DNA of 42,326 bases from Virgibacillus halodenitrificans JCM 12304 (GCF_001310895.1 NZ_BAZS01000034.1:1-42326), one strand, 5' to 3'; shown: positions 18,382-27,765, counted from the stretch's first letter. Numbers and translations are program-made. The notes: a model not told the origin generated them from the letters alone.

Positions 18382-19428
18382 GTGATTTCGTTTATTACGA
18401 AAAAAGCAAAGTATCTTTTTCCAGGGTATTTTGCATTAGTCATGGCAACTGGAGCTTTATCCATTGGTTCCTACATGCTGGGATATTCGCTTTTTTCAAC
18501 TATATTATTAGTCATTAATACGGTAGCATATTGTGTATTATGGGTGTTGACAATTATTCGGATTCTTTTTTACTTCCAAAATATAATTCATGACGTAACA
18601 CATCATATGAAGGGCCCAGGCTTCTTTACTCTCGTGGCAGGTACTTCTGTTTACGGAAGTCAATTAATTATTGTGGGTCATAGTCATCTGATGTCTCAAG
18701 CATTATGGGTTTTTGCCATCATTCTTTGGGTTATTATTATGTATACTTTTTTTACAGCTGTCACAATACGAAAAGAGAAGCCGACCATAGAGGAAGGGAT
18801 AAATGGAGCGTGGCTGATTGCGTCTGTTGCTACTCAGTCTGTGTCTATTTTAGGGACATTGTTATCCCCTTATATGAACGGACAAGCACGGGAGGCAGTA
18901 TTATTTTTCACATTAGCTATGTATTTTCTCGGCTGTATGTTATATCTGAATATAATTACACTGATTTTTTACCGTTTTACTTTTGTGAAATTTAAATTTG
19001 AAGCTTTGACACCACCTTACTGGATCAACATGGGGGCTGTTGCTATAACTACTTTAGCCGGATCCACACTGATCCTTCATGCGGAACTTTGGCAACTGCT
19101 TAATCAGATTACTCCATTCCTAAAAGGTTTTACATTGTTCTTCTGGATTACAGGCACATGGTGGATTCCATTATTGTTTATATTAATGATCTGGCGACAC
19201 GTTATTAATCAACATCCCATCAGCTATGAGCCACAATATTGGGGGATGGCGTTTCCTTTGGCTATGTACATGACAAGTACATATCAATTTTCAAAAGCAG
19301 TAGAAGTAGAATTTCTCATGTTTGTACCCCATGTCATGTTTTATATTGCTATAGCTGCGTGGTTATTTGGTTTTATAGGTCTGTTTCGACGTTTATGGAT
19401 GGAATGGAAAGGGGAAATTTATTTATAA
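18382..19428 (+). CDS. TDT-family transporter (TehA/SLAC1/Ssu1 superfamily)
   Basis: About ten TM helices without large loops place this 348-residue protein in the voltage-dependent anion channel/TDT family (PF03595), which includes TehA, fungal malate permease, Ssu1 sulfite exporters and plant SLAC1. The opening FPGYFALVMATGALSIGS matches the family TM1 (PxWFAxVMGTGxL type). A conserved WWIPLLFILMIWRH precedes the last helices. I chose GTG 18382, 7 nt after GGGGAGG; ATG 18364 is also in frame. Sulfite or sulfide export would suit a genome that makes sulfite through Xsc 20 kb away, but C4-dicarboxylate or anion transport is equally possible. Confidence 0.75.
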   Translation: MISFITKKAKYLFPGYFALVMATGALSIGSYMLGYSLFSTILLVINTVAYCVLWVLTIIRILFYFQNIIHDVTHHMKGPGFFTLVAGTSVYGSQLIIVGHSHLMSQALWVFAIILWVIIMYTFFTAVTIRKEKPTIEEGINGAWLIASVATQSVSILGTLLSPYMNGQAREAVLFFTLAMYFLGCMLYLNIITLIFYRFTFVKFKFEALTPPYWINMGAVAITTLAGSTLILHAELWQLLNQITPFLKGFTLFFWITGTWWIPLLFILMIWRHVINQHPISYEPQYWGMAFPLAMYMTSTYQFSKAVEVEFLMFVPHVMFYIAIAAWLFGFIGLFRRLWMEWKGEIYL

Positions 19429-19561
19429 ATGTATGATTAAGAAATATATAATAGGCAAAAATAACTTGGATTAACCATAAAGACATAATAATTTACCGTT
19501 AAATAGTTTAGTGATAAAATATAATAGAATTGTTTATTTCAGTATTAAAGGAGTGTTTTTA

Positions 19562-20314
19562 ATGGGTAGATTAGATAATAAAGTAGCTATAGTAACTGGT
19601 GCAGGTGGCGGCCAAGGTAAATCAGAAGCATTACTTTTTGCAAAAGAAGGTGCAAAAGTTGTTGTAACTGACGTACAAGAAGACAAAGTAAAAGAAGTAC
19701 TTGAAGAAATTAAAAGTAATGGTGGAGAAGCAATTGGATTTTTCCACGATGTTTCCAGTGAAGATGGTTGGAAGGAAACAGTTGAAAAAGCTGTATCAGA
19801 ATTTGGGAAAATTGACGTACTTGTCAACAATGCAGGTATTACTATTCAAAAACCAATGCATGAAACTACTGTAGCAGAGTGGGATAAAATTATGAACATC
19901 AATCTTACTGGTACATTCCTTGGTATGAAGCATGTTGTCCCAGTTATGCAAAAAAATGGTGGAGGAAGCATTGTTAATATCTCTTCCACTTCAGGTTTAA
20001 CTGGTGGTGGCGGCGCAAGCCCTTATACTGCTTCTAAAGGTGCAGTAAGAATGCTTTCCAAAGCTGCAGCAGTTGATTATGCAAAAGATAGAATCCGTGT
20101 TAATTCTGTACACCCTGGTATCATTATCACTCCAATGACAGAAAAAATGTTCCAAGATGAGCAAATGAGTAACTGGGCTCATTCTGTAACACCACTTCCA
20201 GACCTTGGTGATCCAGATGATGTAGCTTATGGCGTATTGTACTTGGCTTCAGATGAAGCAAAATTTGTAACAGGTATTGAATTACCAATCGAAGGCGGAT
20301 ACACAGCTAAATAA
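19562..20314 (+). CDS. SDR family NAD(P)-dependent oxidoreductase
   Basis: This 250-residue classical short-chain dehydrogenase has the Rossmann glycine motif TGAGGGQG (12-19), an Asp at position 37 after beta-2 (suggesting NAD rather than NADP), NNAG (89-92), active-site Asn114, Ser142 and YTASK (155-159), and PGIIITPMT downstream. The start at ATG 19562 has AAAGGAG 8 nt before it; upstream in-frame codons to 19511 are not family-like. It is monocistronic, with its own promoter region and terminator. The alcohol or ketone substrate cannot be inferred. Confidence 0.9.
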   Translation: MGRLDNKVAIVTGAGGGQGKSEALLFAKEGAKVVVTDVQEDKVKEVLEEIKSNGGEAIGFFHDVSSEDGWKETVEKAVSEFGKIDVLVNNAGITIQKPMHETTVAEWDKIMNINLTGTFLGMKHVVPVMQKNGGGSIVNISSTSGLTGGGGASPYTASKGAVRMLSKAAAVDYAKDRIRVNSVHPGIIITPMTEKMFQDEQMSNWAHSVTPLPDLGDPDDVAYGVLYLASDEAKFVTGIELPIEGGYTAK

Positions 20315-20324
20315 TGAAAATAGA

Positions 20325-20358
20325 AAACTGCCGGCAAACATATGCCCGGCAGTTTTTT
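20325..20358 (+). terminator. Terminator of the SDR gene
   Basis: CTGCCGG (20328-20334) pairs with CCGGCAG (20346-20352), extended by an AAA/TTT pairing and followed by six T residues. Confidence 0.9.
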
Positions 20359-20419
20359 GATGCTTTTTTAATGCTTCTAAAATATATGCTGGAGGTCTCG
20401 AATAATTCGCGTAATATAT

Positions 20420-20831
20420 AAACTGCGACGTAACTAAGAATATAGAGGCTGCGTAAATCACCGCTACGGGGAAACATTGCGCTTTCCGCGGGCGGCTGAT
20501 GAGCCTCCTCACGCTACGCGTTCCGGGGTCTCATCGAGGCCTCTCCTCCCGCAGGAGTCTCCATATTTCCCCTTCGCTACTATGTACATTTATATCTACG
20601 AAGAAAAATTGCGTTCACATAGATCCAGAATATGCTATGCACGAATTGATTGGAGTGGGATGCGGCGCCTCCTGCCGGAATAGCATGAGGCGAAGACCCT
20701 GGACGGAGCGTAGCGGAGGAAGCGGCTGAGGCCATGCCGGTGGAAAGTGCCCGCCTGAAACGCAAATCAATGGGGCACTTCACCTCAAATATTTTACTGA
20801 GCTTTTCATCAATAAAGTTACGTCGCAGTTT
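20420..20831. repeat. Complete MITE-like repeat element with 16-bp TIRs
   Basis: The element is bounded by perfect terminal inverted repeats AAACTGCGACGTAACT (20420-20435) and AGTTACGTCGCAGTTT (20816-20831). Inside are a GC-rich left arm (about 20475-20560), a 97-nt core (20562-20658) identical to 41977-42073, and a GC-rich right arm (about 20660-20750) that is an imperfect inverted copy of the left arm, of the type widespread between Bacillaceae genes. Short open frames in the arms are artefacts of the GC-rich hairpin. TA flanks both 15-bp inner TIRs, which may or may not be a target duplication. It fills the gap between the SDR terminator and ctaE. Confidence 0.85.
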
Positions 20832-20899
20832 ACTCCTACTTTGAATATACGAGATAACATTTGCACCGCAACCTTTACAATAGAATCTTTATAAAGCCA

Positions 20900-21472
20900 C
20901 TATATTAAATACCTCACATATACGATAAGGATAATAAACACCCAGATCACATCTACAAAATGCCAGTAGTAGGAAAAGATTTTAAATTTTTCCATATAAA
21001 GAGAATATGGTATAGCACGTTTGAGTTGAATAAATAGAATAGTCATCCAAGCACAACCGAAGGCTACGTGACTGGCATGTAATCCGACAAGTACGTAATA
21101 AGAACTGAGAAAGGAGCTTGTACTTAATGTATATCCTTCACCGACGTATTTAGAAAACTCACGAATTTCCAATCCTAAAAAAATCATACCGAATAATAGA
21201 GTAATTCCCAACCATGGTAACAGCTTTTTAAGTTGTCTATCCTTAAGCCCCCGTTCGGCTAACCATAATGTTCCACTACTTGATAACAAGAAAATGGAAG
21301 AAATGATCACACTTTTAGCCTCAAATACTTTAGAGGGATGTGGCCCCTCAGAAGAAGGAGTGAATACCAGATAGGTTGCAAACAGGGTGAGAAACATAAT
21401 TGCTTCTACAAAAAGGTATATGAAGAAACCAATTTGCTTATCCTTGAAAAGGGTAGCTTCGTAATTATTCAT
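20900..21472 (-). CDS. ctaE: Cytochrome c oxidase subunit III (CtaE)
   Basis: This 190-residue, five-TM subunit III of the heme-copper oxidase family matches CtaE: FFIYLFVEAIMFLTLFATYLV, EGYTLSTSSFLSSYYVLVGLHASHVAFG and YWHFVDVIWVFIILIVY (the conserved HxxxxxW end motif). It supports assembly and sustained turnover of subunit I in the membrane. I chose ATG 21472 (MNNYEATLF) with AAAGGAG 10 nt upstream; an 84-nt longer frame overlaps ctaD and is not family-like. ctaD ends at 21465, so the genes overlap by 8 nt. No subunit IV (ctaF) follows; a repeat element begins 70 nt downstream. Confidence 0.9.
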   Translation of the reverse strand: MNNYEATLFKDKQIGFFIYLFVEAIMFLTLFATYLVFTPSSEGPHPSKVFEAKSVIISSIFLLSSSGTLWLAERGLKDRQLKKLLPWLGITLLFGMIFLGLEIREFSKYVGEGYTLSTSSFLSSYYVLVGLHASHVAFGCAWMTILFIQLKRAIPYSLYMEKFKIFSYYWHFVDVIWVFIILIVYVRYLI

Positions 21473-23385
21473 CTTCTGTCTGCTCCTTTCCGTAATGCTT
21501 TGCTCTCTCATCGTGAAATGCCCTGATAATAAAGAAGGTGAATACGCCTGCTCCAAATATAATTGCTGGTACGTACCATTTATAAATCATACAAAAAGAC
21601 ATTAAACCTAAAGTGATTGTCATAAGAAAAGGAAGTATGGAATTTCTTGAAATAGGGCTGGCTCTATGTTCTTTTGTTGTTTTTATTCTTTCGTTACGCA
21701 ACTTTGCATACCAAAAAGGATCCATTTCTTCCACAACCGGCATGGGTGAAAAAGTCTGCTCCGGAGAAGGGGAAGCTACCGTCCATTCTAATGTTCGTCC
21801 ACCCCATGGATCGTTGCCAACTTTTTCACCTTTTCTATGAGTTTTATATAAATTATAAAAGAAAAATAGCATGCTAATTCCCATGGTAAATGCACCTATT
21901 GTACTTAATAAATTGGTGATTTCTAAGCCCTCTCCTACTCTAAACGTATAAACCTTCGAGGCATACCATTCAATCCGGAGATATGCATTGGAAAGAAGGT
22001 TAGATGAAACCCAATAATAAATAGCCAGAAATGCCATTTTCCGAGTTTATCATCAAGCACCAAACCAGTGATTTTAGGATAATAGTAATAGATGCCTGCA
22101 AAGATTCCCAAGATAGTTGAGGCGATAATTACATAGTGAAAATGAGCAACAACAAAATGTGAATCGTGAAACTGAAAATCAGCTGCTGAAACTGACAGCA
22201 TAACACCAGTTACTCCCCCCATAACAAAAGAAGGAATAAATCCTAAGGAGAACAGCATGGGAGTGGTAAATCTTATTACACCACCTCGCATTGTAAATAG
22301 CCAATTAAATATTTTAATCCCAGTTGGTACGGCAATTGCATGGTGGTAATCGCAAATATTGTATTTGTAACAGGACCCAGACCAACGGTAAACATATGAT
22401 GAACCCAAACCATAAAGGATAAGAATCCAATTAGAACAATGGAAAGGACCATTGCTGGATAACCAAAAACGCGCTTCTTTGAAAATGTTGAAATGATATC
22501 TGAGAAAATACCAAATGCCGGCAATGCAAGTATATACACTTCAGGATGACCAAAAATCCAAAATAAATGCTGCCAATACACAGGATCACCATCAGGCCCG
22601 TGGAAAAACTTTGTTCCAAACATGCGATCAAACATGAGTAAATAGAGACCAATAGCCAAAACTGTAAATGCAACAAGAATTAAGAATGCTGTAATCAGTG
22701 TGGCCCACGTAAATAAAGGCATTCTGGTAAATTTCATGCCAGGTGCGCGCAATCTTACAATCGTTACTATTAAATTTAATGCTGTAAAAATGGTCCCTAA
22801 CCCGGAAATTTGTAAACTGAAAACATAAAAGTCTGATCCAACTCCTGGGGTAAAAAGAGAAGTTGATAACGGTGCATACCCTGTCCAGCCTATTGCAGGT
22901 GCACTATTTAAAAAGAATGCAATATTAAACAGCATCCCCCCTGTAAAAAATAGCCAGAATCCAACCGCATTTAAAAATGGAAAGGCCAAATCACGAGCTC
23001 CAATTTGTAATGGTACAGCAATGTTCATTAACCCCAATAACATGGGAGTTGCTGCAAAAAAAATCATCATAGTGCCGTGGGTTGTAAATACTTCATTATA
23101 TTTCTGAAATTGAAAAACCCAGAAGTCGTTATTAGGTACAGCAAGTTGAGAACGAATAAACAAAGCATCTATTCCGGCCCTAAGGAAAAATATGAAGCCA
23201 AATAGTATGTATAGAGTACCGATTTTGCGATGATTTGTTGTACGCATAAATTCCCAAATGACAGGCAACTTCTTATATTTAAAGATAGAAATTAAAACAA
23301 TGCCACCCATGATAATGGTAAAAACCCATGCGGCTATAACATCAGATGGAATAAATAGTGATTTACCAAAGATTGATAGATTCAT
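21465..23385 (-). pseudogene. ctaD: Cytochrome c oxidase subunit I (CtaD), two apparent frame breaks
   Basis: The catalytic subunit, with heme a and the heme a3-CuB centre, is spread over three frames: 23385 to about 22340, then to about 21954, then to 21465, totalling about 640 codons. All key elements survive: HGTMMIFFA (heme a ligand), [16 protein letters not shown] (CuB His-Tyr crosslink), [13 protein letters not shown] (CuB His pair), [13 protein letters not shown] and the C-terminal DPWGGRTLEW. One missing base at 22339 (ATGCA for ATGGCA) and one at 21953 (AGGTT for AGGGTT) restore a continuous protein (TTMAIAVPTG, MPRRVYTF). With no other damage, I think the gene is functional in the organism and the breaks are sequencing errors. 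Confidence 0.85.
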
Positions 23386-23429
23386 GCCTCACACTCCTTA
23401 CTAATCCATTTATGTTACTGTGCTTCTTT

Positions 23430-24125
23430 TTAATTGCTTGATTGTTTAAGATATTGGTTATATTCATCTAATGAAACAACCTTCACATCAAATGTCATAT
23501 TCGCGTGTTGAATACCACAAAACTCTGCACATTTTCCATCATATTCGCCTATCTCTGCGTTTTTAATCACGTATATAAGTTCCTTGTTCGGGATAACATC
23601 TACTTTTCCTGCCAGTTCAGGTATCCAAAAAGAATGGATTACATCCTTTGATGAAAGATGAAATACAATATCCTTATTTTCAGGAATAATTAATTCATTA
23701 TGGACTGTTTTACTATTTTTGTGTTCAAACGTCCACCGGAATTGCTCCGCAGTAACGTTAATATGAACGCCATTTGTATTTGCTTCGGCTGCCATCTCAG
23801 GTGATTGATCAAAAGTGATTTTTAATGTTGGAACGGCAAGAACAGCAAGCAATAAAAATGGGACGATTGTCCAGGTTAATTCATATTTTAAGTTTCCTTT
23901 TACGTCTTGAGGTATATATTCTGCCTTTTTTTCTGTATACCGATATCTGATCACAAACCGGGTAAACAGAATAAAAACAACAAGCAAAACAATTACCATT
24001 ATTGCTAAACTGAACCAAATTAAGTAAGCCTGTTCTTTCCCGGTAGAGCTTTTGGGATCGAGTACCGTGATACTCTGGCAGCCTGCAAGCAACATTATAA
24101 AAGGAAGTATAGCTATTTTCTTCAT
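23430..24125 (-). CDS. ctaC: Cytochrome c oxidase subunit II (CtaC), CuA lipoprotein
   Basis: This 231-residue subunit II has a lipobox (FIMLLAGC, lipidated Cys16), two TM helices (about 33-60 and 80-103) and a periplasm-facing cupredoxin domain. EQFRWTFEH, VIHSFWIPELAGKVD and GKCAEFCGIQHANM supply the complete CuA ligand set, so it accepts electrons from cytochrome c rather than quinol. It lacks the C-terminal cytochrome c domain of caa3 enzymes, so a separate cytochrome c must donate; the divergent diheme protein at 24318 is a candidate. GGAAGGGAG lies about 9 nt before ATG 24125. It is first in ctaC-ctaD-ctaE. Confidence 0.9.
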   Translation of the reverse strand: MKKIAILPFIMLLAGCQSITVLDPKSSTGKEQAYLIWFSLAIMVIVLLVVFILFTRFVIRYRYTEKKAEYIPQDVKGNLKYELTWTIVPFLLLAVLAVPTLKITFDQSPEMAAEANTNGVHINVTAEQFRWTFEHKNSKTVHNELIIPENKDIVFHLSSKDVIHSFWIPELAGKVDVIPNKELIYVIKNAEIGEYDGKCAEFCGIQHANMTFDVKVVSLDEYNQYLKQSSN

Positions 24126-24317
24126 TAAACTTTGCTCCCTTCCGATATGTATTTACAAAATAATTTTGCGCTCTAAATCCCTACCCTTGTTGTTTGAAAA
24201 TTAAACGTTAGAATACTTTGAGCAGTTATTTTGATCAATACATCCAAATATATGTTAGTAAACAGAATGAGTTGGGTATTGGTAAAATAGTACTTTGGCA
24301 AGGAAGGAGGAATATGT

Positions 24318-25214
24318 GTGTTTAAGGAAAAATATGTTTGGCTATTATTTATTTCATTAACATTACTAACTGTCGCATGTAGTGATCAGGCTCGGAGTGA
24401 AGGGGAAATGTATGACGCAAACCAAATACGTGAGGAGTTAAGCCAGCTGGATCAAAATAGTGACATAATTTATGGTAAAGAAATTTTTGATGATACTAAG
24501 GCAGTGGTACCAGATCATGTAGGAAATGAGCTTTCTTGTTTAAGTTGTCATGGAGATGGCGGTCTTGCCCCGAACTCTCCGATGGTTGGTATTACTAAGA
24601 AGTTTCCTGAAATGCGGAGAGGCAAGCTGACTACGATTGAAGATAGAATAAACGGTTGCTTTGTTCGCAGTATGAACGGTGATAAATTAGATGAAGACAG
24701 TAAAGAAATGAAAGCAATGGTTGCTTATTTTGAATTTATATCCAAAGATGTTGAATCAAAAAAGGACATTACATGGAGAATGAATAATGATAAAAAGAAA
24801 GTACCTGAGCCAGATCTTACTAATGGGGCAAGATTGTTTGTAGAGAAAAATTGTGTATCCTGTCATGCTACAGATGGTTCTGGAACAAGTGACCACACAG
24901 GTCCTGCGTTATGGGGAGAAGGATCATTTAATGAAGCAGCAGGTATGACAAAAATTGAAAAGGCGACCGGATTTATTCAAAACAACATGCCAAAGGGGAT
25001 GGAAGGGACCTTAACAGATCAGGAGGCAGCAGATATCGCAGCATTTCTTCTGTCACATGAACGGCCATCAGGTGATCCTGAGGAATTGACAGATTATCAT
25101 CTTGATCCAAGTCGTTCTTATATAACGAAAGACCGCAGAGACAAAATCAGAAATGGAAACTTTGACTGGACCAGTCTAGATGTTATTGTACCTAAAGAAA
25201 AGAAACAAAATTAA
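24318..25214 (+). CDS. TsdA-like diheme cytochrome c lipoprotein (thiosulfate dehydrogenase family)
   Basis: This 298-residue exported protein has a lipobox ending at Cys21 and two class I cytochrome c domains: CLSCH at 74-78 and CVSCH at 179-183. Between them, RINGCFVRSMNG (Cys114) matches the TsdA/SoxA-type motif in which a Cys ligates the active-site heme, and DSKEMKAMVAYFEFIS is also TsdA-like. A Met in NNMPKGM probably ligates heme 2. TsdA oxidises thiosulfate to tetrathionate, or works in reverse. GTG 24318 is preceded by GGAAGGAGG. It is divergent from ctaCDE across about 190 nt, which suggests electron flow to that oxidase; other sulfur substrates are possible. Confidence 0.75.
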   Translation: MFKEKYVWLLFISLTLLTVACSDQARSEGEMYDANQIREELSQLDQNSDIIYGKEIFDDTKAVVPDHVGNELSCLSCHGDGGLAPNSPMVGITKKFPEMRRGKLTTIEDRINGCFVRSMNGDKLDEDSKEMKAMVAYFEFISKDVESKKDITWRMNNDKKKVPEPDLTNGARLFVEKNCVSCHATDGSGTSDHTGPALWGEGSFNEAAGMTKIEKATGFIQNNMPKGMEGTLTDQEAADIAAFLLSHERPSGDPEELTDYHLDPSRSYITKDRRDKIRNGNFDWTSLDVIVPKEKKQN

Positions 25215-25422
25215 TTTTTTTATTGATAATGTTTTATTTTTGTAACTAACCTTAAGAGTTAAGATAATAAATAATTTATAAACTTTCTCGAAAGTATTGA
25301 TTTTTCTTCTTATTTAATAGAACCTAAAGGTAGTAACTTGTAAGATAACGATGCTATCAGTCAACTTTTGACAACAATTGTTTTACTTACAAAAATTTAA
25401 TACCTACAGGGAGTGCGAAATT

Positions 25423-26001
25423 GTGACCACATTAGAACCGTATAGCTTGAATGATTTTGTACAGGATATCACAAAGCTAGTAGAAGGAAATACAAAAGAA
25501 GCGACAATTGTGGAAAAAGCAGAAGAATTAGTCGGTGAACTAATAAAAACAGATAGTTGGTTGCCTAAATCTGTTTACCAATTAGATGAAGATGGTTATA
25601 CAAGACATTCTTTATATCGTGACCCTGAGAATCGTTTTGAAGTTTTGGCATTAGGATGGAAATCCGGTCAAAAAACTCCTCTTCATGATCATGATGGTAC
25701 ATGGGGAGTAGAGGGGGTAGTGACCGGTATGATGAAAGTCAAAAATTTCGTGCGGGAGGAGAGGGAAGAAGACGAATTTGTGAAATTGATCCCCGCTGGC
25801 ACGGTACGTCTAAACGAGCAAAGTACCGGTGAATTATTACCACCTGCAGATTGTCATATACTTGAATCTGTTGGGGAAAAAATGGCGGTGACCATTCATG
25901 TATATGGAAAACAGCTTAATAAATTTCGTATATTTCAACTGCAGAATGATCAGTCGTATAAGGTGAAATGGGTAGAGGTTGGTTATACAAAAGAATATTA
26001 G
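25423..26001 (+). CDS. Cysteine dioxygenase type I family protein (cupin)
   Basis: This 192-residue double-stranded beta-helix protein has iron-ligand candidates His88 and His90 in TPLHDHDGTWGVEGVVTG and a third His in ADCHILES, then MAVTIHVYGKQLNKFRIF, which parallels the C-terminal strands of Bacillus YubC-type cysteine dioxygenases. The reaction would be cysteine to cysteine sulfinate with O2; 3-mercaptopropionate or another thiol is an alternative. GTG 25423 has GGGAG 9 nt upstream; upstream in-frame residues to 25378 are not family-like. It stands alone with its own terminator between the TsdA-like and BCCT genes, two other genes with possible sulfur roles. Confidence 0.75.
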   Translation: MTTLEPYSLNDFVQDITKLVEGNTKEATIVEKAEELVGELIKTDSWLPKSVYQLDEDGYTRHSLYRDPENRFEVLALGWKSGQKTPLHDHDGTWGVEGVVTGMMKVKNFVREEREEDEFVKLIPAGTVRLNEQSTGELLPPADCHILESVGEKMAVTIHVYGKQLNKFRIFQLQNDQSYKVKWVEVGYTKEY

Positions 26002-26010
26002 GAATGTTTG

Positions 26011-26044
26011 GCAGATAAGACATATTACTTGTCTGCCTTTATTT
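26011..26044 (+). terminator. Terminator of the cysteine dioxygenase gene
   Basis: GCAGATAAG (26011-26019) pairs with CTTGTCTGC (26028-26036, one G-T pair), followed by CTTTATTTTT. Confidence 0.8.
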
Positions 26045-26071
26045 TTAACTATAAACTGAAACAGTTGCTTA

Positions 26072-26106
26072 ATTCACAAAATAGCATCTATACATATTTT
26101 GTGAAT
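26072..26106. promoter_or_regulatory. 12-bp inverted repeat upstream of the BCCT gene
   Basis: ATTCACAAAATA (26072-26083) and TATTTTGTGAAT (26095-26106) are perfect complements separated by 11 nt. The arm centres lie about two helical turns apart, as dimeric repressor sites often do. No T-run follows, and the previous gene already has a terminator, so an operator for the gene at 26156 is more likely than a second terminator. Confidence 0.5.
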
Positions 26107-26155
26107 ACTGGAGGAAAATAATTAAAACTTTATTCGTCGGAAAGGAGAGATAGTA

Positions 26156-27661
26156 ATGAAAAGAGCTACATCAGTCTTTTATATATCTGCCTCCATCATT
26201 GCAGTAATGGTTATTATCGGGGCTATTATGCCAGAAGCCTTTCAAACAGTAACAACAAATATCAAATCTTTTATTGCCACATCTTTTGGCTGGTATTATT
26301 TGATAATTGTTACGGCCATTACGTTAGTATGTATATTTCTATTAATTAGTCCTGTGGGTAAGATAAAATTAGGAAAGCCAGATGAAAAACCTGAATTCTC
26401 CCGGCCAACATGGATAGCTATGTTATTTAGTGCTGGAATGGGTATTGGATTGGTTTTCTATGGTAGTGCGGAACCACTTAGCCATTACGCTCTCAGTTCA
26501 CCTACTGGAGAGACCGGCACGAATCAGGCTATTAAGGATGCTTTACGGTTTACGTTTTTCCATTGGGGTATTCATGCATGGAGTATTTATGGGATAGTAG
26601 CATTAGTGTTAGCCTATTTCAATTTTAGAAAGGATGAGCCTGGTTTAATTAGTGCTACATTACGTCCTGTTTTAGGAGATAGAGTAAAAGGAACGACTGG
26701 TAGAGTGGTGGATATTATTGCTGTAGTCGCTACTGTACTTGGTGTTGCAACAACTTTAGGCTTTGGAGCGGTACAAATAAATGGGGGGTTATCTTTTCTT
26801 TATGACATCCCTGTAAATATTGGCGTTCAATTTATAATTATAGCTATCGTAACCGTTCTGTTTATGATCTCTGCTTGGTCAGGTCTTGGAAAAGGGATAA
26901 AATATTTAAGTAATGCCAATATGGGGCTTGCTACGATTTTGCTTCTACTTATTTTTATATTTGGCCCAACCATTTTCATTCTAAATTTATTTACGGATAC
27001 AATAGGTACGTATCTTCAATCATTACCGAAAATGAGTTTTCGAATTGCTCCACTTGATACGGATATTCATCAGTGGATTAATGATTGGACTATTTTTTAC
27101 TGGACATGGTGGATCTCTTGGTCTCCATTTGTTGGAGTGTTTATTGCCAGAGTTTCAAGAGGAAGATCGATACGTGAATTTATATTAAATGTATTGTTCG
27201 TTCCTTCAATTGTGAGCTTTTTCTGGTTTGCTGCATTTGGTGGTGCTGCCATCAAGGTTGAAAATTCAGGTTTAGCAAAGATTTCATCACTTGCAACAGA
27301 AGAGGTTTTGTTCGGTATGTTTGAACATTACCCAGCAGGCTTAATTGCTTCTATTATTGCAATGCTGTTGGTAGCTACTTTCTTCATTACGTCTGCAGAC
27401 TCTGGTACATTTGTGCTTGGGATGATGACAACAAATGGTTCTCATTCGCCGAGTAATCAGATTAAAATTGTGTGGGGTGTATTACTATCAGCTGCTTCGC
27501 TCGTTCTTTTATATTCTGGAGGATTACAAGCACTTCAAAATATGATGATTATCGCAGCTTTACCATTTTCGGTTATTATGGCCTTAATGATCGTCAGTTT
27601 ATTTAAATCCTTATCTGATGAAGCAAAGCAATTAGAAATAACGAAGAAAAAGAAAAATTAA
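26156..27661 (+). CDS. BCCT family transporter (betaine/choline/carnitine type)
   Basis: This 501-residue, 12-TM protein shows BCCT hallmarks: [43 protein letters not shown], and the TM8 stretch [29 protein letters not shown] containing the aromatic betaine-binding Trp cluster. BCCT carriers import quaternary ammonium solutes (glycine betaine, choline, carnitine) with Na+ or H+; some members take taurine-like zwitterions. Osmolyte uptake fits a halotolerant host. Taurine uptake for the ald-tpa-xsc operon is an attractive but unproven alternative, since no TauABC-type system is present. AAAGGAGAG precedes ATG 26156. Confidence 0.85.
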   Translation: MKRATSVFYISASIIAVMVIIGAIMPEAFQTVTTNIKSFIATSFGWYYLIIVTAITLVCIFLLISPVGKIKLGKPDEKPEFSRPTWIAMLFSAGMGIGLVFYGSAEPLSHYALSSPTGETGTNQAIKDALRFTFFHWGIHAWSIYGIVALVLAYFNFRKDEPGLISATLRPVLGDRVKGTTGRVVDIIAVVATVLGVATTLGFGAVQINGGLSFLYDIPVNIGVQFIIIAIVTVLFMISAWSGLGKGIKYLSNANMGLATILLLLIFIFGPTIFILNLFTDTIGTYLQSLPKMSFRIAPLDTDIHQWINDWTIFYWTWWISWSPFVGVFIARVSRGRSIREFILNVLFVPSIVSFFWFAAFGGAAIKVENSGLAKISSLATEEVLFGMFEHYPAGLIASIIAMLLVATFFITSADSGTFVLGMMTTNGSHSPSNQIKIVWGVLLSAASLVLLYSGGLQALQNMMIIAALPFSVIMALMIVSLFKSLSDEAKQLEITKKKKN

Positions 27662-27690
27662 TACTGACTAAACAAGAAAAGTATATACCC

Positions 27691-27726
27691 AATAAAGCGA
27701 TCTATCTTAACGATAGATCGCTTTAT
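27691..27726. terminator. Bidirectional terminator between BCCT and tenA genes
   Basis: AATAAAGCGATCTATC (27691-27706) is the perfect complement of GATAGATCGCTTTATT (27711-27726), with a 4-nt loop and A/T runs on both sides. The flanking genes converge. Confidence 0.9.
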
Positions 27727-27765
27727 TATATTGAATAATTTTATATGGAGAACTAACTACGTTTA

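Noticed and set aside
20477-20783. Short open frames on both strands in the repeat at 20420-20831
   Set aside because: They are translations of GC-rich hairpin arms. The peptides are low-complexity, lack ribosome binding sites, and recur only because the repeat recurs.
21935-22408. Programmed frameshifting as the explanation for ctaD's split frames
   Set aside because: Two independent breaks in one gene, no slippery heptamer with stimulatory hairpin, and the same lost-homopolymer-base pattern in five unrelated genes.
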